Notes under the pieces: generated by a model | The model's input: only the letters and a program-made list of their open reading frames with translations | Databases searched by the model: none | What the model was told of the DNA's origin: nothing | In this document: positions 25,866-34,054 of the stretch, one piece after another | How positions within the stretch are numbered: the first letter of the stretch is position 1 | Layout: every line of letters begins with the position of its first letter | Assembly: GCA_025454925.1 (NCBI GenBank) | Contig: JALONM010000048.1 | Coordinates: 1 to 44,328, forward strand | Source of the DNA: Cytophagaceae bacterium | GTDB lineage: Bacteria > Bacteroidota > Bacteroidia > Cytophagales > Cytophagaceae | Length of the DNA: 44,328 nt | Direction: 5' to 3' | Position numbers and translations under genes: made by a program

Positions 25866-26817
25866 GTTCACGTATCAGGATGTAACGTTCCCAAAGGTTA
25901 TGTATATGCAGATCCAACTGCTTAAGAACCTGCTGCTGGAAGTCGTTTGGATGATGTTTGGAAATGCCTTCCGTGCTGCGCATGGTGCGTTCAAATTTTT
26001 CTGAATCAAAATGGTTGAATTTTTGTTTCCAGCGGGTTAAGGTTCTTACATGAAACCATTTTTCAATCAGGCTTCCTGCATGCGTGGCAAGTATTTTTTC
26101 TACAAGTCCTTTCCAGAATAGTTTTTCCGGAACCTTAACAGTTACCGGCAATGCTATCGGCGCCGGGCTCGTGGCATGCGTCTGTGCCCATCGGTTCGAG
26201 GAATGAAAGTCGCTAAAGTAATGTGCCGCATCGTATACTGGCAGTAAATGCGATACCTCAATGGCAGTGAAAATATTTTTGTCGCGGATTTCTAAATGAT
26301 TCAGGTCAACGAAATAATTCAGACAAAAGAATTTTCTGGAATTTAGAAGAAATATCTTTTTATACAAGATTAGTAAACTTCGGCATGTCCAAAGTCTTTT
26401 TCGTTCGGTAAGTATGAAAAAATCAATGTCGCCATCTTCTTTGATTACTCCTTTGGATAAAGAGCCAGATACTGCGATGCCCCTCACGAAAGGGAAGCGC
26501 GCAATACGTTTTACCGTTGAGGGCAATTGCTGCCAAAATTGGTGGGCTCTCTGTTCTGCCTCCATTCTTTCTTGTACAAGCACTTGTATGGTTGGGTCGG
26601 GAGAATAATATCCCTGGTATTCAAATAGAAGTCCGTGAATCAGGAAAGGTTTTAATAATGGCAGTAGTTGAGAGTCAGGTATTGCACAAAGCCTCTCCAG
26701 GTCTTTCAGATGCAAAGGATGTTTAAATAGATTAAAGTAGCAAAGCAAGGTAATACACTTTTTTTCTTGCTCTCGCAATGAATTTTGAACAGGAGTAGAG
26801 GTGTGGTTATTAGTCAT
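25843..26817 (-). CDS. Winged-helix plus minimal nucleotidyltransferase protein
   Basis: The 324-residue protein has an N-terminal winged-helix-like segment (about 18-75) and then a polymerase-beta-type nucleotidyltransferase core: SGSLSKG (117-123) and the metal-binding acidic pair DGDID (Asp130, Asp132). Later residues form helices including the FFCLNYFVDLNHLEI segment. Such proteins range from MNT-type antitoxins to nucleotide transfer enzymes acting on small molecules or RNA. The gene opens the operon and overlaps rSAM2 by 23 bases, so an enzymatic or regulatory role in the same pathway is likely. No HEPN partner is present, which argues against a toxin-antitoxin system. Confidence 0.7.
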   Translation of the reverse strand: MTNNHTSTPVQNSLREQEKKCITLLCYFNLFKHPLHLKDLERLCAIPDSQLLPLLKPFLIHGLLFEYQGYYSPDPTIQVLVQERMEAEQRAHQFWQQLPSTVKRIARFPFVRGIAVSGSLSKGVIKEDGDIDFFILTERKRLWTCRSLLILYKKIFLLNSRKFFCLNYFVDLNHLEIRDKNIFTAIEVSHLLPVYDAAHYFSDFHSSNRWAQTHATSPAPIALPVTVKVPEKLFWKGLVEKILATHAGSLIEKWFHVRTLTRWKQKFNHFDSEKFERTMRSTEGISKHHPNDFQQQVLKQLDLHIHNLWERYILIREHENTHHT

Positions 26818-26986
26818 TCGAATAGGATGTAAACAAGCAAGGTATGAGTTACAATCCCTTCCTGGAGAATGATTGGTTCCTCAATACTTTTTGTTTGAAT
26901 TCAAAAGTTTTATTCAATATACAAAATGCGATTCATTGAAGGTAAAGATATTTATCCAATGGTTTCTTTTTCCGGATATGCTAGTT

Positions 26987-27016
26987 GTTGTAATTCGGAT
27001 TTATTTATTACCTTTG
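26987..27016 (+). promoter_or_regulatory. Promoter of the cobalamin riboswitch and btuB operon
   Basis: GTTG at 26987-26990, an 18-base spacer, and TACCTTTG at 27009-27016 match the Bacteroidota promoter (exact TAnnTTTG). Transcription would start near 27022, just before the riboswitch aptamer. Confidence 0.7.
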
Positions 27017-27020
27017 TGTT

Positions 27021-27200
27021 GTCCGGTTTTTTCGAGAGAAGAATTAAAAGGGAATGTGGTGAAAAACCACAACTGTACCCGCAACTGTAAGTTCCGGTAA
27101 AGCTTTGTCAAGGCCACTATCTGAGCCAACTACGATGGGAAGGCGACAAAGAGGGAACGAGTCAGGAGACCTGCCGAACGGAAAACCATAAGGGCTTTCG
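27021..27200 (+). promoter_or_regulatory. Cobalamin riboswitch
   Basis: The leader shows the conserved blocks of the cobalamin (AdoCbl-type) aptamer in order: GGGAA with GGTG (27050-27061), CCCGCAACTGTAAG (27078-27091), GGCCACTATCTGAGCC (about 27112-27127), GGGAAGGC (about 27137-27144) and the B12 box AGTCAGGAGACCTGCC (27160-27175). Boundaries are approximate. It would reduce btuB expression when cobalamin is present. The expression platform between 27200 and the start codon is not clear; no poly-T terminator is visible, so control is likely at translation. Confidence 0.92.
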
Positions 27201-27260
27201 GGAAGAAAAGTCATGGGTTCAGGAGGTTCATCCTTTTGTTATTCATTTCCCATAGCTCCT

Positions 27261-27290
27261 ATGATTAAACGAATGTTTGATCTGGGATGA
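27261..27290 (+). CDS. Possible 9-codon leader ORF before btuB
   Basis: ATG 27261 opens a nine-codon frame (MIKRMFDLG) in the riboswitch leader. Its TGA (27288-27290) overlaps the btuB ATG (27287-27289) as ATGA, the same overlap used between btuB and btuG. It could couple btuB translation to the leader. Such a short frame can occur by chance. Confidence 0.3.
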   Translation: MIKRMFDLG

Positions 27291-29191
27291 GAACTATTTT
27301 TGTTTGTATGCTAATGGGCATATCAATGAGGCTGCTGTTTGCTCAGCAAGATACATTGGTGATGCCCGAGGTGGAGGTTCGTGCCGACGTTCCTGTGCTG
27401 TATGATGTATCGTATACCGATGTGTTGGACAGTACTGGTCGTCATTATGCCGATGCATCCGAATTGCTGAGTATGCAAAGCCTGGCCATGGTAAAGAATT
27501 ATGGCCCATCCGGAATTTCGTCTCTTTCTATCCGTGGATCTTCACCTTCTCAATCACAGGTTGTTTGGAATGGCTTCGTATTGCAGAGTTTTCAAAATGG
27601 TCAATCTGATATTTCATTGTTGCCCTTGTCCCTGATGGATCAGGTGCGGCTTCAATACGGAGGATGTGGTGCTCTCTGGGGTAACGGAGGAATCGGAGGA
27701 TCGTTGCATTTAAATGCTTTGGCTCGCTTTTCACCAGGTATTCATGTTCAAGCAAGTCAGCAATATGGTTCGTTTGGACGCTGGTATTCATCGCTCAAGG
27801 CTCAATATGCTACACGTCGCATCTCGATAGGACTGCGTGCTGTTCGCCAAGAGGAAGAAAATAATTTTCCTTATTATAACGAACAGATTTATCCCAAGAC
27901 CTGGCAGCGCCAGCGCCATGCCGCCCTGGCCTTGATGGGCATGATGCCAGAGTTTCATGTACGGCTTTCCCGTAATTCCCGCATAAGCATTTGGTATTGG
28001 AAGCAATGGAGCGATCGGCAAATTGCACCGGTAATGTCTATACCTAACTCTTTCGCCGAACAAGTAGATTGGTCTGACCGCCTGGCAGCGGAATGGATCC
28101 TTCGGAAGTTTAGATTTAGAACGGGGTATTTTTCTGAACGTATTCTTTTTCAGGATACCACTTTTAATATAAATGCCTTCAGTGGCTTTCATGCTTGGGT
28201 AAATGAATGCGACTACACAGGTCAAGCAAATAAATACTGGCAATATTCCTTAGGCCTGCATTCTACCATCTCTACTGGGTTTGCGGATAATTATGGACAA
28301 GAGACTCCTTCCAGAAATCAATGGGCGGCTTTCTGGACAAACAAGGTTGTGTACAAACGACTGGAACTAAATGCTAATGTGCGTCAGGAATGGATGATAA
28401 CGCCGGAGCGTTGGAGAAGTGTTCCATTTATGCCTTCTGTTTCCTTGCAATATCAAGTAAGTAAACGAATGGATGCCTTGGTGAAAGTAAACAGACATTT
28501 TCGTTGGCCTACCATGAATGATTTATTCTGGAAACCCGGAGGGAATGAATCCTTGCGTCCGGAACATGGATGGGGACAGGAATTCGGGTTGGATTGGCAT
28601 CCCTGTTGCGAAAATCCCAAACTCCGTTCCTGGAATATTTCACTGCGAGTGTACAGTCGTTACATACATGATTGGATCATTTGGAAACCATCCAATTCGT
28701 ATTGGACTCCAGTAAATTTGCATTCAGTATGGTCAAGAGGGGGTGAGCTTAGAAGTTTTTGGAAACTTCCGATTCCAGGTAAAGTCAAGTTTATGCTACG
28801 GCATGGGTATGCCATTACGTATTCTACTCAGGAAAAAACAGATCGGTCGAATGCGAATGAATTGCACAAGCAACTCATCTATGTGCCCCCATATTCAATG
28901 CAAATGGGCTTGCAATGTAATTATAAAGGATGGAGCCTGGAGAGCGCTAATGCCTGGATGAGTTGGCGATATACCGATGCCGATAATAAGCATTATTTGG
29001 AAGGATATTTTCTTGCTGACATTTATGTAAGCAAAGAAATTCCAATAAAAGATTTTTCTCTTGAATGGTCTTTCAAGATTCAAAATATTTTCAATAAACA
29101 ATATCAGGTCCTGGAAGGTCGCGCGATGCCTGGTAGAAGTCTGTTGTTGGGAATGAACATGCAACTAAATCGAAAAAGAAAAACGAAATGA
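27287..29191 (+). CDS. btuB: TonB-dependent vitamin B12 receptor, BtuB-like
   Basis: The 634-residue protein has a signal peptide (about 1-19), then a plug domain (about 25-140, with SGISSLSIRGSSPSQSQVVW and QYGGCGALWGNGGIGG) and a long beta-barrel of alternating aromatic strands. TonB-dependent receptors bring scarce large nutrients across the outer membrane; the cobalamin riboswitch immediately upstream identifies the substrate as B12. It is shorter than many such receptors but complete, with a plug-to-barrel order like BtuB. Its stop overlaps the btuG-like start by 4 bases, forming a two-gene operon controlled by B12. Confidence 0.85.
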   Translation: MRTIFVCMLMGISMRLLFAQQDTLVMPEVEVRADVPVLYDVSYTDVLDSTGRHYADASELLSMQSLAMVKNYGPSGISSLSIRGSSPSQSQVVWNGFVLQSFQNGQSDISLLPLSLMDQVRLQYGGCGALWGNGGIGGSLHLNALARFSPGIHVQASQQYGSFGRWYSSLKAQYATRRISIGLRAVRQEEENNFPYYNEQIYPKTWQRQRHAALALMGMMPEFHVRLSRNSRISIWYWKQWSDRQIAPVMSIPNSFAEQVDWSDRLAAEWILRKFRFRTGYFSERILFQDTTFNINAFSGFHAWVNECDYTGQANKYWQYSLGLHSTISTGFADNYGQETPSRNQWAAFWTNKVVYKRLELNANVRQEWMITPERWRSVPFMPSVSLQYQVSKRMDALVKVNRHFRWPTMNDLFWKPGGNESLRPEHGWGQEFGLDWHPCCENPKLRSWNISLRVYSRYIHDWIIWKPSNSYWTPVNLHSVWSRGGELRSFWKLPIPGKVKFMLRHGYAITYSTQEKTDRSNANELHKQLIYVPPYSMQMGLQCNYKGWSLESANAWMSWRYTDADNKHYLEGYFLADIYVSKEIPIKDFSLEWSFKIQNIFNKQYQVLEGRAMPGRSLLLGMNMQLNRKRKTK

Positions 29192-30219
29192 AAAAATTAA
29201 TCTGTATTACCATGTTGCTGCTACTGGCAACTGCTTGTAAAAAGCCTGTGAAACCTGAAGAAAAGATAGATCCAACATTTGAATCAACTGTGTTGGTGCT
29301 CAACGAAGGTAGTTTTACTAAAGGAAATGCCGATGTATCGGCCTACAACGCTACTACCGGTCAGCTATATAGTAATTACTTTAGTGCTCAGAATGGAAGA
29401 TTTGCCGGAGATGTATTACAGCACGGCTTCTTTTATGGAGATCAATTGTATCTGATTTTGAATAATAGTAATCGTATTGAAGTCTGTCACAAGAATACCC
29501 TTCTTACCAGTACTGTTATTAATGGACTGACATTGCCAAGAAATGGTGTAGTATTTCAGGATAAGGCTTATGTGACAGAAACCGTAAGTTACAGTGGCAA
29601 AGGTAGAGTCTCTGTCTTGAATTTGTCTGCTAATTCCCTCGGAGCCCAGACCACGGTAGGGATAAAACCGGAAGGAATCATAGAAGTGAACGGGAAATTA
29701 TATGTAGCCAACTCTGGCGATACTACTGTGATGGTTTTGAATCCCACTACTTTAGCAATCACAGATACTATTATTGTAAAAGATGGGCCGAATAGTTTTG
29801 TAAAATCCTCCGATGGAAATTTATGGGTATTGTGCAGCGGAAAAGATGATCCTAATGACCGTAAAGCCGGGGCTTTAATTAAGATCAATGTCAGTAACAA
29901 TCAAATTATAAAGACGCTCCCGTTTACTGAGATTTTGACCAGTGCGTCCAACCTTTGTGCTAATAGTTCGGGAACAACCTTGTATTATCGTTATAAAGAT
30001 CAAGTGCGTACTCAGGAAGAAGCAGCTGCTACGCTGTCAGGTAATGTGCTGGTGGATAGAAAGTTTTATGGAATTGGCGTAGAGCCTCAATCGGGTACTT
30101 TGTACGCAAGTACCTATGGGTTCAGTTCTGCGGAATACGCCATCCGCTATACTCCACAAGGTCAAGTCATTGATTCCTTTCAGGTGGGTATCGGTCCGAA
30201 CGGATTTTTGTTTAAATAA
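29188..30219 (+). CDS. BtuG-like beta-propeller lipoprotein (YncE/DUF5074 type)
   Basis: The 343-residue protein has a lipoprotein signal (MKKLICITMLLLLATAC, lipobox Cys17) and a body of repeated beta-propeller blades: EGSFTKGNADVSAYN, LYVANSGDTTVMVLN, NLWVLCSGKDD, TLYASTYGFSSAEYAI. In Bacteroides, BtuG is a surface-exposed propeller lipoprotein next to BtuB that binds B12 very tightly and passes it to the receptor. The same placement here, with a 4-base overlap with btuB under a cobalamin riboswitch, supports that role. This is inferred from position and fold, not from conserved B12-contact residues. A long hairpin terminator follows. Confidence 0.75.
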   Translation: MKKLICITMLLLLATACKKPVKPEEKIDPTFESTVLVLNEGSFTKGNADVSAYNATTGQLYSNYFSAQNGRFAGDVLQHGFFYGDQLYLILNNSNRIEVCHKNTLLTSTVINGLTLPRNGVVFQDKAYVTETVSYSGKGRVSVLNLSANSLGAQTTVGIKPEGIIEVNGKLYVANSGDTTVMVLNPTTLAITDTIIVKDGPNSFVKSSDGNLWVLCSGKDDPNDRKAGALIKINVSNNQIIKTLPFTEILTSASNLCANSSGTTLYYRYKDQVRTQEEAAATLSGNVLVDRKFYGIGVEPQSGTLYASTYGFSSAEYAIRYTPQGQVIDSFQVGIGPNGFLFK

Positions 30220-30388
30220 GATTTCTCAACGAGCAATTTACATGGACAAGCGGGTTGGTTTAACAGCAATTTCTTCGTAGAAATTTTTCTGGGGAGGATT
30301 TGTTGCCATAGCCTCATCTGGCTTGTTCGTGTACTTTTTTTAACCCTAATTTTTCAATAGAAAATCTTCTATCGAAAAAGGATTATTC

Positions 30389-30449
30389 AAATCAAGGGCT
30401 TCAGAAGGAATGGAACAGAAGAAATCCTTTTGGAAGCCCTTGATTTTTT
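30389..30449 (+). terminator. Strong terminator after the btuB-btuG operon
   Basis: AAATCAAGGGCTTC (30389-30402) pairs perfectly with 30433-30446 (14 bp) around an arm that contains a further short AAGGA/TCCTT pairing, followed by a T run at 30444-30449. Confidence 0.8.
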
Positions 30450-30460
30450 ATGTCGGGATT

Positions 30461-30543
30461 ACCGGCCTTGGATCTACGATCTATAAACTTTCTCCATGGT
30501 GCGCTAGGCTTCTATGGAGAAAAGTCGGTTGGATCGGTTGAAA
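30461..30543 (-). repeat. Hairpin-rich intergenic repeat element, copy B (degenerate)
   Basis: On the minus strand this matches copy A (16046-16119). The core 30461-30524 aligns without gaps over 64 bases to 16056-16119 with about 50 identities by hand count, including CTTTTC, ATGGAGAAAG and TCGTAGA. TTTCAACCG precedes both, with a small extra duplication in copy B. A 9-bp hairpin arm, TTTCTCCAT/ATGGAGAAA, is conserved here. Confidence 0.6.
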
Positions 30544-30562
30544 TATGTTATCTGGACGAATT

Positions 30563-31660
30563 TCAGACGCTCAATACAAACGATGCTTGCGCCATTTCTT
30601 CCCCGTTGATCATTAAACAAATGCCATGTTTGCCTGCGTAATGCTTGCGCGTGGTGAAGTCTTTTAGAATTTGTTTTTTAGAAAATGAATGCGTTCCTTT
30701 TTTTAATTCAGTTTCTGAGAGCTGAAAAATTTTCCTGGAAGTTTTCCCATTCGCTTTTACATAATCGATGCCATATTCAATTCTGATAAGGGAAGCAGAG
30801 GGTACTTGTACTTCAAATTCAAAGTGGAGCGTTTGACCCAGATTGATTTTTTTGGTCAGAACACGGAATTGAGTGAGTTGCAGTCCTTTTATTTTTTTAA
30901 TTCCAAATGCCGCCAGGGCTGTTTTATTGCTTTGCTTGAGAAGCGTTCTGCTGGCATGTCTCAGCAATTTATCGGTGTTTTCTCCCATCCCTTTCCATCG
31001 TTTCAAAATGTCAATAACAATGGAAGGATGGTCTTTGGCAATGTCGTTTAAATTGTTGGCAACGCTTCTTCGCACCGTTTCACTGGAATCATTTTTTAGG
31101 ATTTCCAAGATCGGTAAAATTTTCTCAGGATGTTTTTTTATCCAGGGTACACTCATTCCCCAGGGTAGCCTGGGACGGCACCCTTCCGAAGCGAGCCGGC
31201 GCACCATTTCGTGTTTATGCGTTGCCCAACGCAAACACAGATCCAGCATCTTATCCGGATATGAAATCAAAAAAGGGCGTATGGCAAATTCACAACTACT
31301 GAAGCGGGTAACGCACTCCATAGCTGCTATGGAGCGTGTTAAATCTTCTAAACCGTATAAATGAATAAACTCAGGAATAAACATGTAATGCAAACTATAC
31401 GATTGCGAGGTCCCTTGAAATACTTTTTCAGTCAATTGGCAAATGATCGGTTGGCTATGCTCAAACCCTTTGGGTAAATGATGGTGCATTACCTCTGCCA
31501 GGCGGCGCATCCGCTGCTTTAATTCCAGTGAATCCCAGGAGTTAGATAGGATGTCTTGAAGGAATTTTTTTTCATTCAAGGGCGAGTAAACGTTCTTTAA
31601 ATGCTTGCTGAATTCTTTTAAAAAAGATTCTGAATAAATGTTTTTTAGTAGTTCTGCCAT
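30563..31660 (-). CDS. AlkC-like DNA alkylation repair protein
   Basis: The 365-residue protein is built of HEAT-like helical repeats in about 1-250, with WATHKHEMVRRLASEGCRPRLPWG, VRRSVANNLNDIAKDHP and a terminal RHASRTLLKQSNKTAL. The C-terminal 100 residues form a beta-rich Ig-like domain (LGQTLHFEFEVQV, GIDYVKANGKTSRKIFQLSE). HEAT repeats plus a C-terminal Ig-like domain is the layout of AlkC, a glycosylase that removes N3-methyladenine-type lesions. Catalytic residues were not assigned. It stands alone, opposite in direction to both neighbours. Confidence 0.7.
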   Translation of the reverse strand: MAELLKNIYSESFLKEFSKHLKNVYSPLNEKKFLQDILSNSWDSLELKQRMRRLAEVMHHHLPKGFEHSQPIICQLTEKVFQGTSQSYSLHYMFIPEFIHLYGLEDLTRSIAAMECVTRFSSCEFAIRPFLISYPDKMLDLCLRWATHKHEMVRRLASEGCRPRLPWGMSVPWIKKHPEKILPILEILKNDSSETVRRSVANNLNDIAKDHPSIVIDILKRWKGMGENTDKLLRHASRTLLKQSNKTALAAFGIKKIKGLQLTQFRVLTKKINLGQTLHFEFEVQVPSASLIRIEYGIDYVKANGKTSRKIFQLSETELKKGTHSFSKKQILKDFTTRKHYAGKHGICLMINGEEMAQASFVLSV

Positions 31661-31823
31661 GGAACAAAAATAGAATTTTAACCGGGATTAGAGTGCAGAG
31701 ATTCTAACGAGCGCTGAAATCTCATACTCGCGTATTATTCCTGTTGTATTCCCAGGTTGATGCAAAAAATCGTTGAATTCAGGTGGTAAATTTGTTATCA
31801 TATGGTATTATTCTAATTTATAA

Positions 31824-31855
31824 TTGTTTTTTATTGAATTAATTATCTATATTCG
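31824..31855 (+). promoter_or_regulatory. Putative promoter of the GH9 gene
   Basis: TTG at 31824-31826, 21 bases, then TATATTCG at 31848-31855 (one mismatch to TAnnTTTG), about 20 bases before the ATG at 31876. Confidence 0.35.
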
Positions 31856-31875
31856 CTTATAAACCATTTCCCCCC

Positions 31876-34050
31876 ATGACCACAACTCGTACTGTTTGGC
31901 CTATTCTTCTTGTGCTATTTTGGCAAATCTCCAATGCTCAAATAAGTGAATTTATTGTAGTGGATCAATTTGGCTATACAACCGGTGCAAATAAGGTAGC
32001 CGTTATCCGGGATCCGCAGACAGGATATGATGCTTCCTTGTCTTTTACGCCAGGATCTACTTACGCACTCGTCTCTGACCAAACCAATACGCCTGTTTTT
32101 ACCGCTTCTATTAGCGCATGGAACGGAGGAGCTACAGATGCCAGTTCCGGAGATAGGGCATGGTGGTTTGATTTTTCTTCGGTTACCACAGAGGGGAGTT
32201 ATTATGTAAAAGACCTTACCAATAATGCTAGAAGTGCGACTTTTGTGATTGCCGATACGGTATATAAAAATGTGTTGAAAGCGTCCCTACGCATGTTGTA
32301 TTATCAGCGCTCGGGTTATACAAAACTGGTTGCGCATGCAGGCAATGGCTACGCCCATGCAGCGTCGCATGTGGGGCCTTTGCAGGATAAAAATGCACGG
32401 TTATTTAATAATAAAGTGCTTGCTACCGAAAAAGATTTGTATGGAGGTTGGTACGATGCCGGGGATTACAATCAATATACACCCTGGACGGCCAATTATG
32501 TGGTGACTTTGTTGCTTGCTTACCTGGAGAGACCAGAGGCTTTTACCGATGATTACATGATACCAGAATCGGGGAATGGTGTACCCGATGTGTTGGATGA
32601 AGTAAAATGGGCGCTTGACTGGTTGCTTCGCATGAGTCAATCGGATGGTTCCTCACTTTGTGTATTAGGAAGGGCCAGTGGTAGTCCTCCTAGTTCTGCC
32701 ACCGGAGAATCTTTGTATGGTCCTGCCACCACGAATGCAACCTTGCGTTCTGCCAGTGCATTTGCCCTTGGAGCCAAAGTGTTTAAGCAGCTTGGTCCAT
32801 CCTATGCCAGTTATGCAGCTACGCTGGAAAGTAAAGCTATAGCCGCCTGGGACTGGGCGGTGGCAAATCCATCGGTTACCTTTGCGAATAACTCTTCCAG
32901 TAATGGCTCTCAAGGGTTGGCTGCAGGTAATCAGGAAACAGATAATTTAGGCAGAAACACAGCTAAGATTGGAGCAGCCACTTTTTTGTATGATCTAACT
33001 GGAGGAGCCACTTACAAATCGTTTGTGGAAAGCAATTATACCAGTATGCCGCTTTTTGCCTGGAGTAATTATGCGAGTCAATATTTTTTCGAACAACAAG
33101 ATTATTTAATGTATTATATCTCGTTGCCGAATGTAACAACGAATGTTGTGAACGCCATCAGGAACGCTTCCAATACTGCATTTAATAAGTCTGGAGATTT
33201 TTTCTCTTCATTCCATTCAGATCCATACAGAGCATTTGTAAAAGAATATAACTGGGGGTCGAATCAATACAAATCGGTATATGGGAATGTATATACGTTA
33301 TTCAAACATTATGATTACAGCCCAGCCAATAATGAAACCTATGATAAACAAGGGGAGGAATATCTGCATTACATTCACGGTGTTAATCCCCTTTCTTTGT
33401 GTTACCTCACGAATATGAGTTCATATGGTGCAGAAAAAAGCATCAATGAAATTTATCATACCTGGTTTTCAGATGGCAGCTCTCAATGGGATAGAGTGGG
33501 AGTATCTACCTACGGTCCGGCACCAGGTTTTCTGGCAGGCGGTCCCAACAGCTTTTACGATTACGACGACTGTTGCCCGAACAATTGTGGTTCTACCCAG
33601 AATAATGCCTTATGTACCTCGGAGAGTATAAGTCCGCCAAAGGGACAACCCGTTCAGAAATCGTATAAAGATTTTAATACCAGTTGGCCACTTAATTCCT
33701 GGGAAATCACAGAGCCAAGTTTGGGGTATCAAACGGCTTACATTCGATTGCTTTCAAAATATACGCATCATAGCAATGCTTCCACTTCTACTCAAGAGGC
33801 CTTGACCAAGGGAAATTCAGTCTACATTTTTCCTAATCCAAGCCAAGGTTGGCTGTATACTCAATTGCCATCATTTGCTCCTGGAAAATATTCGCTTAAA
33901 GTTGTTTCCGCTCAGGGCAGAGTAGTGCAGGAGCAGCTTCTGGAACAGCAGGAAATCCAGGTAGGAAGCTTGCCTGACGGCATGTACCTGTTGATTTTCT
34001 CCGATGGAAAAGAGCGTTATTCAGATACATTGATTCTGAATAAAAAATAA
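31876..34050 (+). CDS. Secreted GH9 cellulase with type IX secretion C-terminal domain
   Basis: The 724-residue protein has a signal peptide (about 1-21), an Ig-like CelD_N-type domain (about 22-125), a GH9 catalytic domain (about 130-632) and a C-terminal domain (about 640-724) with VYIFPNPSQG and GMYLLIFSDGKE, typical of type IX sorting. The GH9 signature YGGWYDAGDYNQY (189-201) holds the catalytic base Asp (Asp194/Asp197). IHGVNPLSLCYLTNMSSYG is the conserved His/Asn segment, and WEITEPSLGY contains the likely acid Glu613. GH9 enzymes hydrolyse beta-1,4-glucans such as cellulose. No other polysaccharide genes are adjacent, so it is a solitary enzyme. Confidence 0.9.
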   Translation: MTTTRTVWPILLVLFWQISNAQISEFIVVDQFGYTTGANKVAVIRDPQTGYDASLSFTPGSTYALVSDQTNTPVFTASISAWNGGATDASSGDRAWWFDFSSVTTEGSYYVKDLTNNARSATFVIADTVYKNVLKASLRMLYYQRSGYTKLVAHAGNGYAHAASHVGPLQDKNARLFNNKVLATEKDLYGGWYDAGDYNQYTPWTANYVVTLLLAYLERPEAFTDDYMIPESGNGVPDVLDEVKWALDWLLRMSQSDGSSLCVLGRASGSPPSSATGESLYGPATTNATLRSASAFALGAKVFKQLGPSYASYAATLESKAIAAWDWAVANPSVTFANNSSSNGSQGLAAGNQETDNLGRNTAKIGAATFLYDLTGGATYKSFVESNYTSMPLFAWSNYASQYFFEQQDYLMYYISLPNVTTNVVNAIRNASNTAFNKSGDFFSSFHSDPYRAFVKEYNWGSNQYKSVYGNVYTLFKHYDYSPANNETYDKQGEEYLHYIHGVNPLSLCYLTNMSSYGAEKSINEIYHTWFSDGSSQWDRVGVSTYGPAPGFLAGGPNSFYDYDDCCPNNCGSTQNNALCTSESISPPKGQPVQKSYKDFNTSWPLNSWEITEPSLGYQTAYIRLLSKYTHHSNASTSTQEALTKGNSVYIFPNPSQGWLYTQLPSFAPGKYSLKVVSAQGRVVQEQLLEQQEIQVGSLPDGMYLLIFSDGKERYSDTLILNKK

Positions 34051-34054
34051 GACT

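Larger units (their letters stand above)
30220..30562. other. Intergenic region with hairpins and a repeat copy
   Basis: This 343-base stretch between btuG and the AlkC-like gene contains no gene. It has a 13-bp hairpin with one mismatch (30350-30362 with 30367-30379), a strong terminator (30389-30449) and a degenerate copy of the intergenic repeat (30461-30543, minus). Confidence 0.6.

Noticed and set aside
25843-26817. Toxin-antitoxin (MNT/HEPN) explanation for the nucleotidyltransferase
   Set aside because: No HEPN partner gene is adjacent, the protein is larger than MNT antitoxins, and it overlaps a biosynthetic gene.
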